From NCBI GenBank assembly GCA_018066225.1, contig JAGHRU010000227.1:1-6123 (forward strand): 6,123 bases of DNA, given 5' to 3'. Positions 1 to 6,123 of the stretch are shown here, in pieces. Under the pieces are notes generated by a model. That model saw only the letters and a list, made by a program, of their open reading frames with translations, made no database searches and was not told where the DNA came from. Made by a program: the position numbers and the translations under genes. Within the stretch, counting starts at the first letter, position 1. Each line of letters begins with the position of its first letter. This stretch comes from Candidatus Equimonas enterica (GTDB taxonomy: Bacteria; Bacteroidota; Bacteroidia; Bacteroidales; Bacteroidaceae).

Positions 1-3000
1 GATGCCACCTGCACGGGTTTGGCCAAAGATATCGCCAATCTGCGGCAAGAAGCCCGGTATGGACATATTGTGTGAGTTCTTATAACTAAGACTCACATTG
101 CGCACCATCATAAGCGTGCGTGCCACCATCTGCATTCCTTTGTACCATCCCTGCTCCTCTTGACGCTGCTTCGGTCCAACGCTCAATTTCAGGCTGACGG
201 TATCACGCGTCAAGATTTCAATCTTATTGTTGTCGATGACCTTGTACTTAACGGGATACTTCGTGCCATCTTTACGCAAAGCCGTGACACGCAGTTTCTT
301 CGTCTTTTGATTGTGAGTAATGACGAGGGTCGTGTCGGCTTTAAGCGTGACTTCTTGCGTGAAGTTCTTCTTTGTGCTGTCTTCGTCTTTATCTTTGACT
401 GCCTTGCCTCCTCTTGATGGCGTCTTCCGACCGCTGGAACGCGAAGAAGAAGAGTACTTCTTATTGGCTTCTTTCAGGAAATTCCAGTGATTGTAGAGCG
501 TCTCCATGTTCACTTTGGCATTCAACGTGGCAGAACGCTGATTGGCAATCGTATTACCCATGTTGGAACCATCGGTCAATTCAGCACCTCTGGTCCAGTT
601 GTAGGTGGCTTGATACTTGACATCGGCTGTGATCCAATCGAAAACAGGGATTTTGTTGAGCGGCAAATTCCACGAAGCATCAAACTGTTGGGCATAACTC
701 AGCGGCGTACCCAGCTGACGGATAGACTGCCATACGGAGTCCTTCCATGCGGTATAGTGGTCGGGATAGAGGTCCTTATTAACGGCAGTATAAGGTTGCT
801 CTATCTCAGCATTCGTGCCAGAGGTAAAGGTGGCGTGTAGTTGCTTGGTTAAGTCCCAACGCAGAGTGAAATGGCGTTCCCACAAGAAGTCTGAGGACCA
901 CGTAAGCGGCAATGTTGTATTGTCCAACTGCTCCATATCACGTTCTTGCAGTTCGTAGTAAGAGCGTCGCAGGTCGGTGTTGAAGGAGAGCGTCTGGGGT
1001 AACCAGTTGAGTGAAAACTCCTTGGGCAACTTCGCCCATTTCGACTTTGATTTCCACTTCTTAAAGGGTTCAAAAGGCTTGGCGTTGGGCGAGTAATTAT
1101 ATGAGAAGTTCCACTTCCACTCTTCATCACGTTCCCAAGCCGTAGTTTCACCTGTCGTATGCTTGGAAGAGTGGGCATACCCCAGCGAGAAGTTGGCTAA
1201 GTCGTAGGGCATAGGATGATTTTTCGTCACGCGATTGAAACGAAGCCCTGTAATGGAGAAGTTCTTATTGATGACGACTTTCTCGGCGATGTTGCGCAGT
1301 GAGTCTTTCTCGGCTTGTGTAGAAAGGCCGTCATAGGCTTCCTGCATCGACATATCGGTATCCAGAGGATTGTACTTGGGCACGCTCCGCTCTTTGGCAT
1401 AGGAATAATATATCGGTGCATTGAGTTTCACCTTTTCGGGTAGCAGACGACCTGCTTCGACGTTCGCCGTCACAGAATACTCATACAGATTGTCGTCGCG
1501 ACGCTGCATGACAGTCTCTTCAAGGCCGCCAAAGCCTTCGGTCTCGACATGAGCTGTCGCATTGATCGTAGCAAGGTCAGAAAGTTGGATGTTAAGATTG
1601 CCTTGTGCAGCCCAACCGCCGTCATTGCTAAACTCCTGTAAGCGCAATTCGTTGGCCCAGACCTCGACAGACTTCATGGCGCGTGAGTTGTTGCGCACAC
1701 CAATCATAACAGTGCGGATTTCGCCCAGTGTAGGATTGCCCTGCACACTTATCTTATTGGACGGACGGTCGCTATCGTATTCGGAATACAGGTCTTGGAA
1801 TCCAATGAGTCCCAAGGACTTTTGTTTATTGCGGTTACGCTTAATATCGGTCAGTTTGGTGAGGTCGATGTCCAACATATTGTCCGTAGGCCAAACTGCC
1901 AACTGTCCAGCAGTACCAGCGTAAGTGCCCTCGGGCGTGATGGTCAAAGGTATCTCGTACTCATAGAAATTGGACTTATAGTCACTACCCAAGCGTAAGA
2001 ACAAGGACATTTGCCCGTTCTCAATGTCGTGGTCTTCGGGTAAGGCATTGGCATGAACGAAGAGTTGCAAATGGCGGTATCGGCGCAAGTCGAGCGAGGT
2101 ATTCTTATAGACAGCACGCGCATCACCACTGGCCAAATTCTTGACGGTCAGTGAGAGGGCCTGCTCGTTGTTTTGCAGGATTTGCTGCTGACCGGGGTCT
2201 ATGACACGCGACACACCAGGAGGCAGCACATAATTGACAGGGGTCTTCTCGTTGTTCTCCTCAAAATTGACCGCACTGACCTCCATCGTACCGCTCACAT
2301 CGGGAGCAGTCCCTGCGTAGAGGGCCTGCTCGTAGCCACGCCATTCGCCACGAATGAGGTTGAGCGTCGCAAAACGCAAGACGACAGGCTGCTCAAAGTT
2401 GGTCATAAACATACGCATAAAGCGAATGGAGGAGAAATCCGTGATGTTGCCCTCACGCTTCTCGTATTGATCCACGGGAATACGGAACAGATACCAGTTG
2501 CATTCATGGGTCTCGCCGTCTCGCGTCTTGGGATGCGTGGTGCGATGGTCCACGATGTAGTTGCGCCCCACTTGCATGTCTTCGGGCGCAATGCGTACAT
2601 GATACTGGTAGTATTTCTCGTATTCGTTGAGCGTATAGTCCTGATTGATATCTTCCACATCTGGCTGCGTCTTGTAAGCCGTAGAATAACTCTCTGGCGA
2701 CTCCTCGGCCGACACGCTATTGCCGTTGGGGTTGTTGATATACTTATAGCGACGCAACACACTGGCCTGCGCTTCATCGTAGTCAGTGCCTCTGAAATAG
2801 TGGTACTTATCACCCGAAGGCGAAGCCAAGAGGCTATCATAGACCTCGGGACGCACGATGCCCTGCACCTGTTGCAGATAGTCGGCATACGGACCAAAGG
2901 TACGTTCCTCCTCAGAAGTCAAGCCATTGAGACCAACATCTTGGCGTGAACGCGAGCCACTGCTGGTGTTGAAAGCATAGGTAATAGAGTTTTGCGTCGG

Positions 3001-6000
3001 CACCCTACCCCATGTCGTCTCGGCATACTGCGACGGGTCGCCATCGGTGGGCATACCGCTTTCGTAGTATTTCTTGCCGTCCTTCAAGATGTCCTCAGAG
3101 ATTTCGCCGAGGTTGAAGTACAAGTCACCCGTGACAGGCTTTGTGCCGTCGCGCTCGGCCTTAATGAACGGGTCCATGAGCCAAAACTCTATATACTCGA
3201 TGTTAGAAGTCTCAAAATCAGAGTTTTCGAGTCGTCGCATCATGCCGCCCCATCGCGCAGCAGGATTGGCTAAATGACCATCGGCATCAAGGTGTGTATC
3301 GAGGTTGTACGGACCACGTTCCGAAGGATAATAGGCCAAGTTGAGCACGTTGATGGTGTTGGCCTCTTGATAGTTTATCTGCTTATTGGGGAACAACTCG
3401 CTCTTAAACACCTCACGCACATCTGGGTCGGACAACTGTTTGAGGTCGGCCTTGATATGTCCCGGAGTGAGTGAGGAAGAGTGACGCGTGAAGAGCGGAT
3501 CGATGTAATACCAAGCCAGCAATGCGCGGTTGTAGCCGTAGCGCACATCGTTGCTATACTTTGCTTCGGGGAACATCGAAGGCGTGGAAGCCAATGACCA
3601 CTCCGTCGGCGCACTGACATCAATCTCCGACTTGGTATTCTCGAAGTCATCGATGTAGGAAGCACCAGCTTGTGCTCCTTTGACCTTGCCTGCTATGAGT
3701 TGGGCAAACTCGGCCGTAAAATTGATGGACGAGGGCGCAGTAACATTGATGAAAGGGATGGCATTGAGCCAGTCGGTCAGTCGCTGACTCTGTTTCTTCC
3801 ACGCGATATTGACGCCCCATAGCGTGTTGTTGAGCGGCTCCGCCCCCATCGCCACCTTGGTCGTCAAAGGCTTCTCACCCACATGCATGATAGTACCACC
3901 TATCTCGAAGTTCTTGTTGAAGGCATACTGGAAGGCCAAGCCAAACATCGTCTTACGCTGCATCGCATAATCGGTATTCGACTCCAACGAGACGTTGATG
4001 TTGGTGCCCGCATCGAGGATAGACTTGTTGAGTATCTTGACGATGCCCGAGTTGTAGTCCACGGTGTAGTCCGAGCCTTCGGTAAGGGTGACGCCACCCG
4101 CTGTAACGACCACAGAGCCTTGCGGTACATTCATTGCACCGAGCGAGATTTCATCGTTCTTCGTTGCTTTGTATTCGCCGATGATGAGATACTTATCTTT
4201 TTCGGCGATTTGCTTGGCAACGGTCTTGGTGGAGTCGTAGAGTTCTTGATAGCAATAGCGGTCGGCCAAGGCATCGTTGCCAATGACCTTGCGCAGATTG
4301 CTGCCAAAGGGCTCTACCACAGGGAAATAGACACGACCAGAAGACGCATCTATGGTGTAGCCTTCCACGAAGTCAAAATAGCCATTGGGGTTGTGCTTAT
4401 TGTTGTTGTCCAAGCGGTCGAGCCCCATGAGCGAGAGTATTTTCTTGTCTTTCAAGGTAGGCTCGGGCAGATAGGCCAGATAGACACCAGAGGTATCGGA
4501 GAGTATCTTGATGTCAAGTCGGAACTTCTCTTTTTGCACCGAGTTGGCCCCCAAGGCATACACGTTTTTCATCATCAAGTTCCAGTTGCCCTGCTGCGGG
4601 GTGTTGGCTGTATTTTTGATGGCTTTGACCAAGAGTGCTTGCTTATTGTCCTTACGGTCGGAAGAGAACTCACCGACTTGGTAAGTCTGTCCGCGATAGG
4701 TATATTCGTAGGCTACGGCAAGGACCTGATCGGTCTGCAAAGTCGTTTTGAGGGAGATGTAGCCCAAAGCAGCATTGAGGCGATACTCCGAGGAGTTGAG
4801 CAGGCGTGCCTGTTCGAGTTTCTCGTAGTCTTCGCCCCCCACAAGTCCGTAGTCATCAAGCATGGCTGTGGTCTGGGTGATGTCGCGTGCTTCGGGCAGT
4901 TCGCTCACGAGGGTGGCATACTCGTTGTTGGCAGCATTGTGGGGCACAGCACCTGCCTTACCACGCCACATCGGAGAGGCTATCTTGTCGCCTTCGGCCA
5001 AGTCGGTCAAGGCGATAATGTTGCGGTTGTTGGTCGTCGAACCCGTCTTGTTGGTCACCCACACCTCTACGCGATTGATGGTGATGCCCGAGAGGATGTT
5101 GGGCAACTGCGTCATAAAATCATCGTAGTGGTCGCGGAAGTAATGTGCCAGGAAGAAGTGACGGTTCTCATCATAATTGTCGGCACTAAATTCGTAGGGC
5201 GTAAGTTGCACACCACCCTTGGACGATACGCTCTGCGTGGCCGACTTTTTCTGCGAAACTACCGTCTGCAATTTCAACTTACCAAACTGGAAATCAGTGC
5301 GTATGCCGAAGAGCGAACTACCGCCTCTGATGAGCGAAGAATTGGTCGGCATAGACACATTACCGGCCTCTATGAGTTTGATGATTTCATCCTCCTTGCC
5401 TTCATAGCGCAACTTCATGTTTTGCGCATCGAAATTGAAGGTAGCCTCGGAGTTGTAATTAAAGTCCATATTGACCTTATCGCCCACTTTACCGTTGAGC
5501 GACAGGTTGATTTTCTCATCAAAATCAAAGCCGAACACCTTGCGGTTGCGTTCGGAGAGCGACGGATTGTCGGTAAAGCGGTGATTGCCGCCTATCTTGA
5601 CTTCGGCCGAACCTTGGGTCTTGACACGCACACCGCCCGGGCCGAAAATCTTGTTCATCGGTCCGAGGTCGAAGTGCATATCGGTGAAGTCAAACTTTTC
5701 TTGCCCTTTGGCCTTGTATTCATCGCTGTTCTTCTTGCGGAAATAGTCACGCATTGACTGCTTCACCAGCCATTGCTGCGCCTCTTCTTCCGTCATAAAG
5801 TAAGGCGTATTGAGCCACGCTTCACCGAGTTTCGTACCAAGACGATAAGTGCCTGTCGCTTCGTCGTAATAGACTTCCGTTTTCAGGTTTTCCGGCTCTT
5901 TGAGGTCGGCAGAGTTGCGCTTGTCATCGACATTTTGCAGACCCGTTGGCTTGACTCTGAAAGGTAGGGTATCAGTCGCTGCCTGTACACTTTGCGGCTG

Positions 6001-6123
6001 CGTCGCAGCTGGCGAGGGTGTCATCATCTTTGGGGCGCGTTCAACCATTCCCCCATGGCCTGCTGCGGCGAGCAGTGCTATGGCAGAAAGCGTAACGGCA
6101 ACAAAGAATTGACGGCATTTCAT
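1..6123 (-). CDS. sprA: SprA/Sov, type IX secretion outer-membrane translocon (C-terminus beyond window)
   Basis: SprA is the outer-membrane conduit of the type IX secretion system. In Flavobacterium johnsoniae it is a single-chain 36-strand beta-barrel that passes folded cargo to the cell surface, with PorV at a lateral opening and the Plug protein at the periplasmic side. Here 2041 codons are open from the ATG at 6123-6121 to the left edge; family members have about 2400-2500 residues, so several hundred are missing. Family-typical blocks follow in order: IFGPGGVRVKTQGSAEVKIG (159-178), VFGFDFDEKINLSLNGKVGD (196-215), LFGIRTDFQFGKLKLQTVVS (271-290), VAYEYTYRGQTYQVGEFSSD (470-489), FDFVEGYTIDASSGRVYFP (583-601), SYIDDFE (822-828), AYYPSERGPYNL (930-941), NIEYIEFWLMDPF (974-986), KTPVNYVLPPGVSRVIDPG (1293-1311), GNPTLGEIRTVMIGVRN (1462-1478), WKDSVWQSI (1793-1801) and RTLMMVRNVSLSY (2002-2014). 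This start is chosen because a signal peptide follows it directly. The ribosome binding site and neighbours are out of view. Identity is near certain; what is inferred is function in this host. Confidence 0.97.
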   Translation of the reverse strand, partial: MKCRQFFVAVTLSAIALLAAAGHGGMVERAPKMMTPSPAATQPQSVQAATDTLPFRVKPTGLQNVDDKRNSADLKEPENLKTEVYYDEATGTYRLGTKLGEAWLNTPYFMTEEEAQQWLVKQSMRDYFRKKNSDEYKAKGQEKFDFTDMHFDLGPMNKIFGPGGVRVKTQGSAEVKIGGNHRFTDNPSLSERNRKVFGFDFDEKINLSLNGKVGDKVNMDFNYNSEATFNFDAQNMKLRYEGKEDEIIKLIEAGNVSMPTNSSLIRGGSSLFGIRTDFQFGKLKLQTVVSQKKSATQSVSSKGGVQLTPYEFSADNYDENRHFFLAHYFRDHYDDFMTQLPNILSGITINRVEVWVTNKTGSTTNNRNIIALTDLAEGDKIASPMWRGKAGAVPHNAANNEYATLVSELPEARDITQTTAMLDDYGLVGGEDYEKLEQARLLNSSEYRLNAALGYISLKTTLQTDQVLAVAYEYTYRGQTYQVGEFSSDRKDNKQALLVKAIKNTANTPQQGNWNLMMKNVYALGANSVQKEKFRLDIKILSDTSGVYLAYLPEPTLKDKKILSLMGLDRLDNNNKHNPNGYFDFVEGYTIDASSGRVYFPVVEPFGSNLRKVIGNDALADRYCYQELYDSTKTVAKQIAEKDKYLIIGEYKATKNDEISLGAMNVPQGSVVVTAGGVTLTEGSDYTVDYNSGIVKILNKSILDAGTNINVSLESNTDYAMQRKTMFGLAFQYAFNKNFEIGGTIMHVGEKPLTTKVAMGAEPLNNTLWGVNIAWKKQSQRLTDWLNAIPFINVTAPSSINFTAEFAQLIAGKVKGAQAGASYIDDFENTKSEIDVSAPTEWSLASTPSMFPEAKYSNDVRYGYNRALLAWYYIDPLFTRHSSSLTPGHIKADLKQLSDPDVREVFKSELFPNKQINYQEANTINVLNLAYYPSERGPYNLDTHLDADGHLANPAARWGGMMRRLENSDFETSNIEYIEFWLMDPFIKAERDGTKPVTGDLYFNLGEISEDILKDGKKYYESGMPTDGDPSQYAETTWGRVPTQNSITYAFNTSSGSRSRQDVGLNGLTSEEERTFGPYADYLQQVQGIVRPEVYDSLLASPSGDKYHYFRGTDYDEAQASVLRRYKYINNPNGNSVSAEESPESYSTAYKTQPDVEDINQDYTLNEYEKYYQYHVRIAPEDMQVGRNYIVDHRTTHPKTRDGETHECNWYLFRIPVDQYEKREGNITDFSSIRFMRMFMTNFEQPVVLRFATLNLIRGEWRGYEQALYAGTAPDVSGTMEVSAVNFEENNEKTPVNYVLPPGVSRVIDPGQQQILQNNEQALSLTVKNLASGDARAVYKNTSLDLRRYRHLQLFVHANALPEDHDIENGQMSLFLRLGSDYKSNFYEYEIPLTITPEGTYAGTAGQLAVWPTDNMLDIDLTKLTDIKRNRNKQKSLGLIGFQDLYSEYDSDRPSNKISVQGNPTLGEIRTVMIGVRNNSRAMKSVEVWANELRLQEFSNDGGWAAQGNLNIQLSDLATINATAHVETEGFGGLEETVMQRRDDNLYEYSVTANVEAGRLLPEKVKLNAPIYYSYAKERSVPKYNPLDTDMSMQEAYDGLSTQAEKDSLRNIAEKVVINKNFSITGLRFNRVTKNHPMPYDLANFSLGYAHSSKHTTGETTAWERDEEWKWNFSYNYSPNAKPFEPFKKWKSKSKWAKLPKEFSLNWLPQTLSFNTDLRRSYYELQERDMEQLDNTTLPLTWSSDFLWERHFTLRWDLTKQLHATFTSGTNAEIEQPYTAVNKDLYPDHYTAWKDSVWQSIRQLGTPLSYAQQFDASWNLPLNKIPVFDWITADVKYQATYNWTRGAELTDGSNMGNTIANQRSATLNAKVNMETLYNHWNFLKEANKKYSSSSRSSGRKTPSRGGKAVKDKDEDSTKKNFTQEVTLKADTTLVITHNQKTKKLRVTALRKDGTKYPVKYKVIDNNKIEILTRDTVSLKLSVGPKQRQEEQGWYKGMQMVARTLMMVRNVSLSYKNSHNMSIPGFLPQIGDIFGQTRAGGI
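361..480 (-). other. Lys/Ser-rich low-complexity insertion in the C-terminal part of SprA
   Basis: Residues 1882-1921 run from FLKEANKKYSSSSRSSGRKT through Pro-Ser-Arg-Gly-Gly and a Lys/Asp run to KDEDSTKKNF. The segment is dominated by Ser, Lys, Arg, Asp and Gly and has almost no hydrophobic residues, so it should be disordered. It follows a strand-like block with a LYNHWNFL motif (1876-1883) and comes before regular alternating sequence (TQEVTLKADTTLVI, 1922-1935). A basic variable loop of this kind near the end of a SprA barrel is plausible as a periplasmic loop, but which side of the membrane it lies on is inferred, not seen. Confidence 0.6.
1441..3660 (-). other. Second conserved SprA region (second SprA_N-type segment)
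   Basis: Residues about 822-1561 open with SYIDDFENTKSEI (822-834) and carry the most strongly recognisable SprA signatures: LLAWYYIDPLF (868-878), NLAYYPSERGPYNL (928-941), RWGGMMRRLENSDFETSNIE (957-976), YFNLGEISEDILKDGKKYYE (1002-1021), TWGRVPTQNSITYAFN (1037-1052), DVGLNGLTSEEE (1062-1073), SGDKYHYFRGTDYD (1103-1116), WYLFRIPV (1210-1217), DFSSIRFMRMFMT (1229-1241), VVLRFATLNLIRGEW (1247-1261), NEQALSLTVKNLASGDARAV (1319-1338) and VEVWANELRLQEF (1486-1498). Known SprA proteins carry two SprA_N matches, and this is the probable second one. The exact boundaries are inferred. Confidence 0.72.
3841..5961 (-). other. First conserved SprA region (includes SprA_N-type segment, Pfam PF14349)
   Basis: Residues about 55-761 match the N-terminal half of SprA. 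Visible landmarks are the entry segment LNTPYFMTEEEAQQWL (104-119), the Gly-rich PGGVRVKTQGSAEVKIGGN (162-180), alternating strand patterns such as KVNMDFNYNSEATFNFDAQN (216-235), VEVWVTNKTGSTTNNRNIIA (353-372), the YEYTYRGQTYQVGEFSSD block (472-489), FDFVEGYTIDASSGRVYFP (583-601), QGSVVVTAGG (668-677) followed by DYTVDYNSGIVKILN (685-699), and QRKTMFGLAFQYAFNKNFEI (722-741). The alternating polar/hydrophobic pattern agrees with transmembrane beta-strands. The domain edges are approximate because I judged them by eye. Confidence 0.75.
5962..6060 (-). other. Pro/Ala/Thr/Gln-rich linker after the SprA signal peptide
   Basis: Residues 22-54 directly after the predicted cleavage site are rich in Met, Pro, Ala, Thr, Ser and Gln (for example MMTPSPAATQPQSVQAATD, residues 33-51) and show no family motif. 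The segment looks like a flexible, poorly conserved N-terminal tail before the conserved SprA sequence starts at about residue 54 (LPFRVKP is residues 53-59). No function is assigned; the disorder is inferred from composition only. Confidence 0.55.
6061..6123 (-). other. Sec signal peptide of SprA
   Basis: The first 21 residues read MKCRQFFVAVTLSAIALLAA plus one more Ala. They have a basic n-region (Lys2, Arg4), a hydrophobic core (about residues 6-18) and an Ala-rich end that suits signal peptidase I, with cleavage near residue 21 just before GHGG. This fits export through Sec to the periplasm ahead of outer-membrane insertion, and it supports the ATG at the window edge as the true start. 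Cys3 lies in the n-region, before the hydrophobic core, so it is not a lipoprotein lipobox. The exact cleavage site is inferred. Confidence 0.85.

Noticed and set aside
2173..2949. 258-aa plus-strand open frame
   Set aside because: It is antisense to the most conserved SprA motifs (residues about 1059-1317), and its sequence shows no domain of its own. It is a shadow frame.
849..4130. Short minus-strand open frames at about 849-1178, 1227-1421, 1944-2129, 2403-2897, 3375-3665 and 3900-4130
   Set aside because: All are out-of-frame readings inside sprA on its own strand. Their products are rich in Arg, Ser, Thr and Cys, typical of shifted frames, and the sprA frame is intact across them, so they are not evidence of frameshifts.
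3883..5757. 624-aa plus-strand open frame as a real gene
   Set aside because: It lies wholly antisense to a strongly conserved sprA region, in the register where avoidance of TTA/CTA/TCA leaves the opposite strand open. It has no recognisable domain, no convincing ribosome binding site and no signal or fold pattern.
6061..6123. Lipoprotein signal with Cys3 as the lipidated residue
   Set aside because: Cys3 is in the n-region before the hydrophobic core, not after it, so there is no lipobox; an ordinary Sec signal peptide fits better.
1..6123. Promoter, terminator, tRNA, rRNA, CRISPR array, insertion sequence or attachment site
   Set aside because: I saw no direct-repeat array, inverted-repeat end, transposase motif, tRNA-like cloverleaf or hairpin with T-run. 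The window is coding throughout, so any such site would have to be embedded in conserved sprA codons.
1..6123. A previously undescribed system hidden in the window
   Set aside because: The whole window is accounted for by a single well-known T9SS gene. The unusual points are internal traits of that gene (loops, codon skew), not a new system.

Overview
The window is filled by one protein-coding gene on the minus strand. It starts with an ATG at the extreme right edge (complement of 6121-6123) and runs leftwards without a stop codon past position 1. I read all 2041 codons in this frame and found no in-frame stop and no sign of a frameshift. The product is recognisable along its whole length as SprA (called Sov in Porphyromonas gingivalis), the giant outer-membrane translocon of the type IX secretion system (T9SS, Por secretion system). 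Known SprA/Sov proteins have about 2400-2500 residues, so the last several hundred residues lie to the left of the window.

Organism: SprA is confined to the Bacteroidota. The G+C content is moderate (about half by eye), and the protein is of the kind found in Bacteroidales (Porphyromonas/Prevotella-like anaerobes) as well as in gliding Flavobacteriia. A Bacteroidales host is my best guess from general look and composition. The sequence alone does not fix the genus or show whether the host glides.

Layout, in the direction of translation (right to left): a Sec signal peptide (residues 1 to about 21); a short Pro/Ala/Thr/Gln-rich linker (about 22-55); a long first conserved SprA region (about 55-760) that includes the first SprA_N-type segment; a second conserved region (about 820-1560) that starts at a SYIDDFE motif and holds the second SprA_N-type segment; and a beta-strand-rich C-terminal part (about 1560-2041 and beyond) interrupted by a Lys/Ser-rich, probably disordered insertion (about 1882-1921). 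There is no intergenic DNA, so promoter, ribosome binding site, terminator and neighbouring genes are all outside the window.

Role: by homology, SprA forms the very large single-chain beta-barrel through which folded T9SS cargo proteins cross the outer membrane, working with PorV, the Plug protein and the PorK/L/M/N motor complex. None of those partners is encoded here. I found no mobile element, RNA gene, CRISPR array or unknown system. The long plus-strand open frames, including one of 624 codons, are shadows of sprA.
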